The position numbers and the translations under genes are program-made. Below are positions 17,687 through 25,836 of a stretch of 64,000 nt of DNA, piece after piece. The notes below the pieces were generated by a model that saw nothing but the letters and a program-made list of their open reading frames with translations, searched no databases and was not told the origin of the DNA. Source of the stretch: Pseudomonas lijiangensis (GTDB taxonomy: Bacteria > Pseudomonadota > Gammaproteobacteria > Pseudomonadales > Pseudomonadaceae); contig NZ_CP076668.1 of the NCBI RefSeq assembly GCF_018968705.1, forward strand, positions 1,860,001 through 1,924,000, in the 5' to 3' direction. Positions within the stretch are counted from its first letter, which is position 1. Each line of letters begins with the position of its first letter.

Positions 17687-19096
17687 ATGATCCGCACCTT
17701 TTATGACGAGATGTACGACGCTGGCGGCCAGGTCCGCCCGCATTACCGGGAATTTGCCCGCTGGTTGGGTGATACGCCCCCTGAGCTTCTGGCTCAGCGT
17801 CGGCGTGAAGCCGACCTGTTGTTTCATCGCGCCGGGATCACGTTCACGCTCTATGGTGACGAGCAGGGGACCGAAAGACTGATCCCCTTCGATACGATTC
17901 CGCGCAGCATTCCGGCCAGTGAATGGCGGGTTGTGGAGCGCGGCTGCATTCAGCGCGTCAAGGCGCTGAACATGTTTCTCGCGGACCTGTACCACGATCA
18001 ACGGATCATCAAGGCGGGGATCATTCCCGCCGAGCAGGTTCTGGCCAACGAGCAATATCAGTTGGCAATGCAAGGTCTGAACCTGCATCGCGACCTGTAT
18101 TCGCACATTTCCGGGGTCGACCTGGTACGCGACGGCGATGGCACGTATTACGTGCTTGAAGACAACCTGCGTACCCCGAGCGGCGTGAGCTACATGCTCG
18201 AAGACCGCAAGATGATGATGCGCCTGTTCCCGGAGCTGTTCGCCGCGCAACGCATTGCTCCCATCGACCACTACCCGAATCTGTTGCTCGACACCCTCAA
18301 GAGTTCGAGCCATCTGGACAATCCGAGCGTGGTGGTTCTGACGCCGGGTCGCTTCAATAGCGCCTTTTTCGAGCACGCCTTTCTGGCGCGTGAGATGGGT
18401 GTCGAACTGGTGGAAGGTGCGGATCTTTTCGTGCGCGATGATCGCGTCTTCATGCGCACCACCGACGGCCCGAAAGCCGTTGATGTGATCTACCGCCGTC
18501 TGGACGATGCTTTCCTGGATCCGCTGGCCTTCAACCCGGATTCGATGCTCGGCGTGCCGGGCCTGCTGTCGGCCTACCGTTCCGGCAATGTGGTCCTGGC
18601 CAATGCCATCGGCACTGGCGTTGCGGACGACAAGTCGATCTATCCGTATGTGACGGACATGATCCGTTTCTATCTGGATGAAGAGCCGATCCTCAAGAAC
18701 GTGCCGACCTGGCAGTGCCGCAAGCCTGAAGAGCTGTCCCATGTGCTGGCCAATCTGGGTGATCTGGTGGTCAAGGAAACCCAGGGTTCCGGCGGTTACG
18801 GGATGCTGGTCGGTCCTGCAGCGACCGCTGCGGAAATCGAAGCCTTCCGTGCCCGTCTCAAAGCCAAGCCACACGCATATATCGCCCAACCGACCTTGTC
18901 CCTGTCGACCTGTCCGACCTTCGTCGAGAACGGTATCGCCCCGCGACATATCGACTTGCGTCCATTTGTCCTTTCCGGCCGCGAAACCCGCGTTGTGCCT
19001 GGCGGGCTTACCCGAGTAGCGTTGCGTGAAGGCTCGCTGGTGGTGAACTCGTCGCAGGGTGGTGGAACCAAGGACACCTGGGTGGTCGAGGATTAA
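17687..19096 (+). CDS. Circularly permuted ATP-grasp protein (DUF404/DUF407)
   Basis: A 469-residue member of the circularly permuted type 2 ATP-grasp group, predicted to form peptide-like amide bonds with ATP. Recognisable parts are the N-terminal MYDAGGQVRPHYREFARWL block, the RGCIQRVKALNMFLADLYHDQ block, the YVLEDNLRTPSGVSYMLEDR core (ATP/Mg binding) and the C-terminal LRPFVLSGRETRVVPGGLTRVAL. AAGGAG precedes the start. It heads a tight three-gene unit with an alpha-E protein (12-base gap) and a transglutaminase-like protein. This trio recurs in many bacteria and was proposed to make or modify a small peptide; the product is unknown. Confidence 0.9.
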   Translation: MIRTFYDEMYDAGGQVRPHYREFARWLGDTPPELLAQRRREADLLFHRAGITFTLYGDEQGTERLIPFDTIPRSIPASEWRVVERGCIQRVKALNMFLADLYHDQRIIKAGIIPAEQVLANEQYQLAMQGLNLHRDLYSHISGVDLVRDGDGTYYVLEDNLRTPSGVSYMLEDRKMMMRLFPELFAAQRIAPIDHYPNLLLDTLKSSSHLDNPSVVVLTPGRFNSAFFEHAFLAREMGVELVEGADLFVRDDRVFMRTTDGPKAVDVIYRRLDDAFLDPLAFNPDSMLGVPGLLSAYRSGNVVLANAIGTGVADDKSIYPYVTDMIRFYLDEEPILKNVPTWQCRKPEELSHVLANLGDLVVKETQGSGGYGMLVGPAATAAEIEAFRARLKAKPHAYIAQPTLSLSTCPTFVENGIAPRHIDLRPFVLSGRETRVVPGGLTRVALREGSLVVNSSQGGGTKDTWVVED

Positions 19097-19108
19097 GGAT
19101 GCCTGCCA

Positions 19109-20065
19109 ATGCTAAGTAGAACTGCCTCGGATCTTTTCTGGATGTCGCGTTACCTGGAGCGAGCGGAGAACCTCGCCCGAATGATGGACGTGAGTTATTC
19201 GCTGTCATTGATGCCCCAGGACGGGCGCGGTGGGCTGGACGAAATTGCCATGCCACTGCTGATTACCGGAACCCTGGATGCCTATGTGGAGCGTCATGGC
19301 GCACTGCATGCCGAACGCATGCTGCATTTCTTCGCCCTGGATGCCAGCAACCCGGCCAGCATCTATAGTTGCCTGGGTGCTGCGCGGGCCAGTGCCCATG
19401 CGGTGCGCGGGCGAATTACCGCTGACATGTGGGAAAACATCAACTCCACCTGGCTGGAAATTCGCGGGATCGCCGAGCAAGGATTGGCGCGCTATGGCAT
19501 GAGCCATTTCTGCGAATGGGTCAAAGAGCGTTCCCATCTGTTCAGAGGCGCGACCTACGGCACCATCATGCGTAACGATGCGTTCCGTTTCATTCGTCTG
19601 GGTACCTTCATCGAGCGCGCCGACAACACCCTGCGCATGCTCGACGCTCGTTATGAAATGCTGGAGTTGCGTGGGCCGCAGGCCAACGCGGCGGCTGACA
19701 ACTCCGCCGCCGGTTACTACCAGTGGAGCGCCTTGCTGCGCGCCTTGTCGTCTTTCGAGGCTTACACCGAGCTGTACCGGGATGCGCCAGGAGCGCGTCA
19801 AGTCGCCGAGCTGTTGCTGCTGCGCGCCGACATCCCGCGTTCCTTGCGTGCCTGCTTGGAAGCACTGGACCAGATTCTGTCCAGCCTGCCAGGCACCAAT
19901 GGTCGTCCGGCGCAGCGCATGGCAGCAGAAATGGACGCACGCCTGCGCTACACCAGCATCGACGAGATCCTGAGCGAAGGCCTGCATGAGTGGTTGAACG
20001 AATTCATTCCTCTGGTAGCCCAACTGGGTGATGCCATCCACACTTCATATCTGGAGGCTGCATGA
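19109..20065 (+). CDS. Alpha-E domain protein (DUF403)
   Basis: A 318-residue, mostly helical soluble protein. The opening MLSRTASDLFWMSRYLERAENLARMMDVSYSL pattern and the internal RNDAFRFIRLGTFIERADNTLRMLD repeat are the alpha-E (DUF403) signature, a repeated helical unit rich in conserved glutamates and arginines. The biochemical role is not established. It is always found beside circularly permuted ATP-grasp and transglutaminase genes, as here. AAGGA lies before the ATG, and its stop overlaps the next start (ATGA). Confidence 0.92.
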   Translation: MLSRTASDLFWMSRYLERAENLARMMDVSYSLSLMPQDGRGGLDEIAMPLLITGTLDAYVERHGALHAERMLHFFALDASNPASIYSCLGAARASAHAVRGRITADMWENINSTWLEIRGIAEQGLARYGMSHFCEWVKERSHLFRGATYGTIMRNDAFRFIRLGTFIERADNTLRMLDARYEMLELRGPQANAAADNSAAGYYQWSALLRALSSFEAYTELYRDAPGARQVAELLLLRADIPRSLRACLEALDQILSSLPGTNGRPAQRMAAEMDARLRYTSIDEILSEGLHEWLNEFIPLVAQLGDAIHTSYLEAA

Positions 20066-20859
20066 GACTCTCTATTAGCCACGAGACCACCTATCACTAT
20101 GATGATCAGGTTCGGGCCAGCATCCAGTATCTGCGTCTGACTCCTCATGACAGCGAGCGTCAACAGATCCTGAGCTGGCAATTGAGCCTGCCGCGTCCTG
20201 TGCGCGCGCAGATCGATCCGTTCGGGAACATTCTCCACGTGCTGACTCTGGACGAGCCTCATGAGTCGATCATCATCGGTGCCCGCGGGCAGGTGGAAAT
20301 CGACGAAACCCGCGAGGCCGAACATGAAAGCCAGTCGGCGCTGCCATTTCTGCGTTTCACCCGCCTGACCGAAGCGGACGAAGCGATGCGGGCATTCGCC
20401 ACGAAGGAAAGCAGCAAGCGTACTGATCGCACGGGCTTGATCGATCTGATGCAGGCGTTGAATCAACACATCGTCTACACGCCGGGCGCGACCGAGGTCG
20501 ATACCAGTGCGGCCCAGGCATTTGCCGGGCGTTCAGGTGTCTGCCAGGACCACACCCATGCCTTCCTGGCCTGTGCCCGCAGTCTTGGCGTGCCCGCGCG
20601 TTATGTCTCCGGTTACCTGTACAGCGAAGACAAGGATCACCTGTCCAGCCATGCCTGGGCTGAAGCCTGGATCGAAGATGGCTGGTACAGCTTCGACGTC
20701 ACCAACACGCTCGCGATTCCTGCTCGCCATCTCAAGCTGGCGGTAGGTCTGGATTATCTGGATGCCTGCCCGGTACGCGGCATGCGCCGTGGCGGTGGTT
20801 ACGAACAGATGCACGCCAAGGTCTCAGTCTCGACGCAGGTTCAGGTGCAGCACCAGTAA
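20062..20859 (+). CDS. Transglutaminase-like cysteine protease/ligase domain protein
   Basis: A 265-residue protein with an N-terminal beta region (residues 1-80) and a transglutaminase core. The catalytic triad is present: Cys in SGVCQDHTHAF, His in SSHAWAEAW and Asp in YSFDVTN. There is no signal peptide, so it acts in the cytoplasm. Its start overlaps the alpha-E gene by four bases, implying a joint function. In this context a peptidase or amide-transfer step on the ATP-grasp product is the likely role; that is inference. Confidence 0.92.
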   Translation: MRLSISHETTYHYDDQVRASIQYLRLTPHDSERQQILSWQLSLPRPVRAQIDPFGNILHVLTLDEPHESIIIGARGQVEIDETREAEHESQSALPFLRFTRLTEADEAMRAFATKESSKRTDRTGLIDLMQALNQHIVYTPGATEVDTSAAQAFAGRSGVCQDHTHAFLACARSLGVPARYVSGYLYSEDKDHLSSHAWAEAWIEDGWYSFDVTNTLAIPARHLKLAVGLDYLDACPVRGMRRGGGYEQMHAKVSVSTQVQVQHQ

Positions 20860-20872
20860 TTCCTGTACCACC

Positions 20873-20912
20873 TGTGGGAGCGAATTCATTCGCGAATGAA
20901 TTGGCTCCCACA
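20873..20912. repeat. REP-type palindrome
   Basis: A nearly perfect 40-bp palindrome centred on ATTCGCGAAT, flanked by TGTGGGAGC and GCTCCCACA. It lies between the convergent transglutaminase and rhodanese-like genes and may also end transcription there. Confidence 0.8.
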
Positions 20913-20929
20913 CAGCCTGCACAAGTGGT

Positions 20930-21301
20930 TTACTCCGCCGGATCATCAGTAATGTCATACAGCGCATTATGCAGCTCTTCATAATTGCCGCCGTTGATGA
21001 CACTGAAGTAACCGGCTTGTCTGAGTTTGTCCTGGGCTCTGCTTGCCTTTTCGTTCGAGCTGCTGAAAATGACGAACACAGAGTTGCGGTCGGTGAGCAC
21101 CTGTTTCAGTTGATTGACCAGCCGTGCATCTTCGACCCGGACCGCATTGAGAACGGTACCCGCGTCATATTCGGTCTGGCTGCGCACATCCACTGCCAGT
21201 TTCCCTTCCTTCAAGGCGGCCACGGCGGCTGCCTGCTCGACCTCACCCGCCTGCGCTGCGAAGCTGCAAGCCAGAATTCCCAGTGCTATCCATTGACGCA
21301 T
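20930..21301 (-). CDS. Exported rhodanese-like protein lacking the active-site cysteine
   Basis: A 123-residue protein with a signal peptide (MRQWIALGILACSFAAQAGE, cleavage near AQA), hence periplasmic. The rhodanese fold is marked by LAVDVRSQTEYDAGTVLNAVRV. In active single-domain rhodaneses such as PspE a YCRSG-type loop carries the catalytic Cys; here the matching strand reads VIFSSSNEKA, with Phe79 or serines and no Cys. Sulfur transfer is therefore unlikely; a binding or regulatory role is possible. The ATG at 21301 is preferred to 21319 because it puts the basic residue directly before the hydrophobic core. Confidence 0.85.
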   Translation of the reverse strand: MRQWIALGILACSFAAQAGEVEQAAAVAALKEGKLAVDVRSQTEYDAGTVLNAVRVEDARLVNQLKQVLTDRNSVFVIFSSSNEKASRAQDKLRQAGYFSVINGGNYEELHNALYDITDDPAE

Positions 21302-21369
21302 AAACCAGCCTCCCATCATTTGACAGGAAGATTGGCACAGATATGAGCACTTCGGTAGCGCACGCCGAA

Positions 21370-21465
21370 TCAGCCGAACAAACGGTTCAGATTCGGCAGG
21401 ATCAACAGAAGAGTGGTCGCGAATACAATAAGACCCGCCTGACGTATCTTTGAATGCTTGAACAT
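21370..21465 (-). CDS. Candidate 31-residue small membrane protein
   Basis: A short frame, MFKHSKIRQAGLIVFATTLL and on to NLNRLFG, with a single hydrophobic helix after a basic N-terminus. AAAGGCAG lies about 6 bases before the ATG. It sits directly upstream of the rhodanese-like gene on the same strand (68-base gap), so it could share its mRNA. The topology is right for a small inner-membrane protein; coding status is inferred from start site and composition only. Confidence 0.5.
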   Translation of the reverse strand: MFKHSKIRQAGLIVFATTLLLILPNLNRLFG

Positions 21466-21916
21466 GGCTGACTGCCTTTTGTTGTTATTCCTGAGCGACA
21501 AAAGCTCACCGAATTCATCAAGTGCGAAATCGGGCAGCTGGCAAAGGTGGTGCTGATGAACGGGTGGTCTCGGCCATATCGCCGCAGACCTGACGCTGGA
21601 TATATTTTTATCGCGCCTTCCTGTTACAGATTTAACCTTAGAGGCCGCATTGCTTATGGCTTAGAACTAATTGGTATTTATCACCAATAATTTCTGATTA
21701 AAGGTTATTTAGGCGCTGCTGATAACATGATCAGGCCTTGGCTAGAGGCTTTGAGGGTGTATCGTTAGCTTTCTACCGTTCGTCTGGCCAGGGATTGTCC
21801 TGCGAGCGATACCGGGTGGGTGGCCATGCAGATACTGGCTTCTTGCTTTGGTCCTGCAATTCAGGGCAGGCTTTGCCCGTGCGCTATTGCCTTTTTACTG
21901 TTTCAGGTCCTTTTTT
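21466..21916. other. 451-bp intergenic region, partly AT-rich
   Basis: It separates the small membrane protein gene from the amidotransferase gene, which diverge. Positions 21600-21720 are AT-rich and hold an inverted repeat ATTGGT-N7-ACCAAT (21670-21688) that could be an operator. No complete promoter pair or further gene was found. Confidence 0.45.
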
Positions 21917-22645
21917 ATGTCGTTACGCATCTGCATTCTGGAAACCGACATCCTGCGCCCGGAGTTGGTTGAGCAATATCAGGGTTATGGGCGGATGTTC
22001 GAGTTATTGTTTGCGCGCCAGCCGTTTGCCGTTCAGCTCAGTGTCTACAACGTGGTGCAGGGCATTTATCCCCCCGACGACGAGCGTTTCGATGCCTATC
22101 TGGTGACTGGCAGCAAGGCCGATTCGTTTGGCACCGATCCCTGGATTCAGACGCTCAAGGTCTACCTGCTCAAACTGTACGAGCGGGGCGACAAGCTGCT
22201 GGGGATCTGTTTCGGGCACCAGCTGCTGGCGCTGTTGCTGGGTGGCAAGACCGAGCGCGCTACCCAGGGCTGGGGAGTGGGCATTCATCATTATCAACTG
22301 GCTGACCCGCAACCCTGGATGACGCCAGCCATCGACAAGCTGACGCTGTTGATCAGTCACCAGGATCAGGTCACGGTATTACCGGAAAATGCGACGGTGA
22401 TCGCCTCCAGCGATTTCTGCCCGTATGCGGCTTATCACATCAATCATCAGGTCCTGTGCTTCCAGGGCCATCCCGAATTCATTCACGAGTTTTCCCGCTC
22501 CTTGCTGGACCTGCGCCAGCAGACGCTGGGGGAACAGGTTTATCGCAAGGGGCTGGACAGCCTGGAACATGAACACCATGGCGCAACCGTGGCCGAGTGG
22601 ATCACGCGCTTTGTAGCGCACAAGCCGGATTCGAATGTGGCTTGA
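21917..22645 (+). CDS. Class I glutamine amidotransferase-like protein
   Basis: A 242-residue stand-alone GATase1 domain of the GMP-synthase-like type. The nucleophile elbow LLGICFGHQLLA holds the catalytic Cys, and LCFQGHPEF holds the catalytic His with a following Glu. It may hydrolyse a gamma-glutamyl amide; related proteins degrade gamma-glutamyl compounds or serve as amidotransferase subunits, and the substrate is unknown here. The ATG at 21917 gives the usual family start (SLRICILETD). The ribosome-binding site is weak. It is convergent with the CorA-type gene. Confidence 0.88.
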   Translation: MSLRICILETDILRPELVEQYQGYGRMFELLFARQPFAVQLSVYNVVQGIYPPDDERFDAYLVTGSKADSFGTDPWIQTLKVYLLKLYERGDKLLGICFGHQLLALLLGGKTERATQGWGVGIHHYQLADPQPWMTPAIDKLTLLISHQDQVTVLPENATVIASSDFCPYAAYHINHQVLCFQGHPEFIHEFSRSLLDLRQQTLGEQVYRKGLDSLEHEHHGATVAEWITRFVAHKPDSNVA

Positions 22646-22655
22646 AGCCTGAGAA

Positions 22656-22686
22656 CTCCCGGCGCTGACTGGCGCCGGGAGCTTTT
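22656..22686 (+). terminator. Intrinsic terminator of the amidotransferase gene
   Basis: A 10-bp perfect stem CTCCCGGCGC / GCGCCGGGAG with a 6-base loop, followed by CTTTT. Its symmetry may also serve the convergent gene. Confidence 0.8.
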
Positions 22687-22691
22687 GCCGG

Positions 22692-23663
22692 TTACAGCCA
22701 GCCCGAACGCTTGAAACTGGTGAACAAGGCCGTACAGCCTCCGACGATCACCCCCAGCACCACGAAGTAACCGTAGTGCCAGGTCAGTTCCGGCATGTTC
22801 TCGAAGTTCATCCCGTAAATCCCGGCGATAGCGGTAGGAAACGCCAGAATCGCCGCCCAGGCCGCAAACTTGCGCTGCACGATGCTTTGTCGCGATGACT
22901 CCAGCAACAGACCGATCTCGATGGTCTGGCTGGCGATGTCCCGCAGGTTGCCCAGGTCTTCCATTTGCCGTTTGACGTGAATCTCCACGTCGCGAAAGTA
23001 CGGACGCATGTTCTTGTCGATGAAGGGAAAGCTCAGCTTCTGCAGCTCTTCGCCGACTTCCACCATGGGCGACACGTAGCGGCGCAGCCGCAGAAGATCC
23101 CGGCGCAGGCTGTGAATGCGATGGATGTAGGCTTCATTCAGGATGCCGCCGAGTACGCTTTGCTCCAGCTCTTCCAGTTCGGCATGGATGGCTTCGGTCA
23201 CCGGCTGATAACTTTCGGTCACGAAGTCCAGCAGGGCGTAGAGCACGAAGTCTTCGCCATGCTCCAGCAGCAGCGGCCTGGCTTCACAGCGCTGGCGCAC
23301 AATCCCGTAGGATTTCGAGTGGCCGTTGCGCGAGGTGATGATGTAGCCCTTGCCGGCGAAAATATGGGTTTCGATGAACTGCAGCCTGCCGTTTTCCCGC
23401 ACCGGCGCGTAGGTGACGATAAACAGCGCATCGCCGAAGGTTTCCAGTTTGGGGCGGCTGTGGACTTCCAGCGCATCCTCGATAGCCAGTTCGTGCAGGT
23501 TGAACTGTTTCTTGAGGCTTTCCAGCTCTTGCGGGGTGGGCTGCTCCAGCCCGATCCAGACAAAGTGATCCGGCCTGGCTGCCCAGGCCGCGCCTTCTTC
23601 AAGGGTGATATTGCTGACTTTCTTGCCTTTGCTGTAAACCGCTGCTGCAACAACTCGGCCCAT
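22692..23663 (-). CDS. CorA-family magnesium/cobalt transporter
   Basis: A 323-residue CorA-type channel. A large cytoplasmic N-terminal domain is followed by two C-terminal membrane helices; the signature GMN motif is at the end of the first (YGMNFENMPEL), as in CorA and ZntB pores. Length and the MPE loop fit CorA. The start is placed at 23663 (MGRVVAAAVYSKG); an upstream in-frame ATG at 23717 would add 18 polar residues. Mg2+ is the likely substrate, but Co2+, Ni2+ or Zn2+ cannot be excluded. Confidence 0.92.
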   Translation of the reverse strand: MGRVVAAAVYSKGKKVSNITLEEGAAWAARPDHFVWIGLEQPTPQELESLKKQFNLHELAIEDALEVHSRPKLETFGDALFIVTYAPVRENGRLQFIETHIFAGKGYIITSRNGHSKSYGIVRQRCEARPLLLEHGEDFVLYALLDFVTESYQPVTEAIHAELEELEQSVLGGILNEAYIHRIHSLRRDLLRLRRYVSPMVEVGEELQKLSFPFIDKNMRPYFRDVEIHVKRQMEDLGNLRDIASQTIEIGLLLESSRQSIVQRKFAAWAAILAFPTAIAGIYGMNFENMPELTWHYGYFVVLGVIVGGCTALFTSFKRSGWL

Positions 23664-23772
23664 ATCGTTTCGCTTCTTGTTCAAGGAGTGGCTGTGATGC
23701 AAAAAGGATTGCGTCATGGCTCAACGCGATAAAGCCCGCATGGGCGGGCTTCATGGCTGTCGAGCGCAAGGC

Positions 23773-24462
23773 TTAGAGCGACAGCTGCTTGTCGAGTTCT
23801 ATGGCGGAATCCAATGTATCGAGCAGCGCTTTTCTGACCTTGAGCTTGGTTTTTCTGTGGGCGTTCATATTGATCTTCTTCAGTTGCAGGGCCGCGGTGC
23901 GGGCGGTGTCCTGCAGTTCGTCGATGCTGACCACCTTGTCCAGAAAGCCCGCGTTCAGCGCGCCTTGGGGATCGAACATCTCGGCATTGATCACCGAGCG
24001 ATGAAACGCTGACTTGCGCAGACGGTCACGCGCCAGTTCGATGCCCACATGGTGCATGGTCATGCCGATCTGTACTTCATTGAGGCCGATATTGAAGGGG
24101 CCTTCGACCCCGATCCGGTAATCGGCCGACAGCAACAGAAACGCACCCTTGGCCACGGCATGGCCCGGGCAGGCGACAATGATGGGGAAGGGGTGAGCCA
24201 GCATGCGCCGCGCCAGTGTCGAACCCCGGGATACCAGGTCGATGGCCGCTTCGGCGCTGGAGGTCATGACCTTGAGGTCATAACCGCCCGAGAGAATGCC
24301 CGGTTGCCCCGTGATGATCACCACGGCACGATCTGTCTCGGCCTGATCCAGCGCTGCATTGAATGCGGCGATCACATCCGGCGAGATGGCGTTGACCTTG
24401 CCGTTGTTGAGGGTCAGCGTGGCAATACCATCTTCAAGCTGGTACGAGATCAGATCGCTCAT
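23773..24462 (-). CDS. Crotonase/enoyl-CoA hydratase-family protein
   Basis: A 229-residue crotonase-fold protein acting on an acyl-CoA thioester. The oxyanion-hole blocks are visible (LSGGYDLKVM and CPGHAVAKGAFLLLSADYRIG). The usual catalytic glutamates of enoyl-CoA hydratase are not obvious: the second active-site region reads FNIGLNEVQIGMTMHH, with a Glu in NEVQIG. Isomerase or hydrolase activity is possible. AAGGAA precedes the ATG. It stands alone. Confidence 0.88.
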   Translation of the reverse strand: MSDLISYQLEDGIATLTLNNGKVNAISPDVIAAFNAALDQAETDRAVVIITGQPGILSGGYDLKVMTSSAEAAIDLVSRGSTLARRMLAHPFPIIVACPGHAVAKGAFLLLSADYRIGVEGPFNIGLNEVQIGMTMHHVGIELARDRLRKSAFHRSVINAEMFDPQGALNAGFLDKVVSIDELQDTARTAALQLKKINMNAHRKTKLKVRKALLDTLDSAIELDKQLSL

Positions 24463-24598
24463 GGCGCAATTCCTTCTTGTTGAGATGCGCAGACGTTACT
24501 CAGCTACTCCTATCAGGTAAAGCGCTGACTCATCGGTCAGTAACGGATTGTGAGGTCAATACTGAATTCACTGGCTCACAGGGCGACACGGTGTCCCG

Positions 24599-24677
24599 GT
24601 GGGAGCGAATTTATTCGCGAAACCTTCCAGACGATACATATGTATTGGATGCCTTTCGCGAATGAATTCGCTCCCAC
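24599..24677. repeat. REP-type palindromic element, sister of the one at 12818
   Basis: Outer arms GTGGGAGCGAATTTATTCGCG and CGCGAATGAATTCGCTCCCAC are inverted copies. The interior GAAACCTTCCAGACGATACA and the following TATGTAT are identical to 12818-12904, while the linker length differs. Confidence 0.8.
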
Positions 24678-24692
24678 GGAAAACCATTTAAT

Positions 24693-25373
24693 TCATGATG
24701 TTACGTCTTGTTTAATGATCGGCGATCTGGCCGTAAACAATGCCACTTTCCCCGTGACCTCCACCGTGACGTCCTTGAAATGCAAGGCCAGGGCATTGCG
24801 CAGGCTGGCGACGTTGTCACTGCGATTACCAAAGATGCCTTTCTTGTTATAGACATCCATCAGCTTGCGACCAAACCCGTTGTGCCCGGCTTCGTCGCCC
24901 AGAATGGTTGCGCCGAACAGCACACCGTCATCCTTCAGGCGAGTCTTGAGGTTGGCGAAAACCTGGGCCTTGTCGCTCATGGTTCCGGGCAGGCAGTGCA
25001 GCAGATAGAACAGCGAGATCGAGTCAAACCCTGTCTCATGCCCGGGTTCGAACGGCTTGAACACATCGTGGCGGATTACCCGGATACCCGGCCGGCCGAA
25101 GCGCTGACGTGCCGCTTCCAGGCTGCTGCTGTTGAGGTCCAGCAAGGTGACTTCGGTGCTGATGGGCAGATTGGCATTGGCCAGGTAATAGCCGGTGCCG
25201 ACGCCTACATCCAGATGGCGTGCGCCGACATGGCGATTGAAGAACGGCTGCAATACCTGTGTCGTCGAGCACTGCCAGGCAAAACGATTGGAAACCCCCA
25301 GGACCCACCAGTCATAAAGTTTCAGGGTCAGGGGAGAGTAAACGGCTGCGCCCGCTTCGGAAGAATGGTTCAT
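24693..25373 (-). CDS. Class I SAM-dependent methyltransferase
   Basis: A 226-residue Rossmann-fold methyltransferase. The SAM-binding glycine motif is LDVGVGTGYYLAN, the acidic end of strand 2 is LLDLNSSSL, and motif post-I is HDVFKPF. The N-terminus (YSPLTLKLYDWWVLGVSNRFAW) resembles small-molecule methyltransferases acting on hydrophobic or amine substrates. It lies 30 bases after the DUF6388-type gene on the same strand and probably shares its transcript. AAGGAA lies upstream of the ATG. The substrate is unknown. Confidence 0.87.
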   Translation of the reverse strand: MNHSSEAGAAVYSPLTLKLYDWWVLGVSNRFAWQCSTTQVLQPFFNRHVGARHLDVGVGTGYYLANANLPISTEVTLLDLNSSSLEAARQRFGRPGIRVIRHDVFKPFEPGHETGFDSISLFYLLHCLPGTMSDKAQVFANLKTRLKDDGVLFGATILGDEAGHNGFGRKLMDVYNKKGIFGNRSDNVASLRNALALHFKDVTVEVTGKVALFTARSPIIKQDVTS

Positions 25374-25403
25374 GGCACTTCTATTCCTTGTACAGGCCCG
25401 GGA

Positions 25404-25697
25404 TCACTGTTCGATTTCGTTCAGTTCGCAATACTCGTCCCAGTCCATGCCCAGGGCTTCGGCCACCTGTGCGTGGGCTTCAAGGCGCATGCTCTTGAGC
25501 TGTTCCGGGGATTCTGCAATCAACTGCAAAGCCAGTTCCCAGGGTTCGATACCCTGATCCTCGGCTTCATCCTCAAAGGCCCATTGCGCCTGCTGCTTCT
25601 GTTCTTCGGGGCTGAGGTTCTTGATTTCATCCTGCAAGGTCGGATGGGTCGAGAGGTATTTCGCCAGGGCGGCTTCGTTCCACTCCAGTGCATTCAT
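25404..25697 (-). CDS. DUF6388-type small acidic protein
   Basis: A 97-residue, strongly acidic helical protein. GAGGAAA sits before the ATG at 25697, which settles the start against a longer open frame. The sequence (LSPEEQKQQAQWAFEDEAEDQG) matches small Pseudomonas proteins that I recall as DUF6388. It precedes the methyltransferase gene by 30 bases and follows the catalase gene by 139 bases, so it could be part of a stress-linked transcript. The function is unknown. Confidence 0.65.
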   Translation of the reverse strand: MNALEWNEAALAKYLSTHPTLQDEIKNLSPEEQKQQAQWAFEDEAEDQGIEPWELALQLIAESPEQLKSMRLEAHAQVAEALGMDWDEYCELNEIEQ

Positions 25698-25725
25698 GCC
25701 GGGTTTCCTCAAACTCATGGGGTAG

Positions 25726-25752
25726 CCAGGCCTGCCGGGGAGGCAGGTCTGG
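25726..25752. terminator. Hairpin between the catalase and DUF6388-type genes
   Basis: An 11-bp stem with one G-U pair (CCAGGCCTGCC / GGCAGGTCTGG) and a 5-base loop. No T-run follows on either strand, so it may attenuate or stabilise mRNA rather than end it. Confidence 0.4.
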
Positions 25753-25836
25753 CGAGACCGCGAGATTGTGAGGGAACATTTCAAACGCTGCCAGTGCTGG
25801 CACTGCTGAATCCATCGTGCCGCAAGCAGGAAGCCG

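Noticed and set aside
22965..23732. Plus-strand frame opposite the CorA-type gene
   Set aside because: It has no known motif, while the minus strand has a complete CorA protein with the GMN motif.
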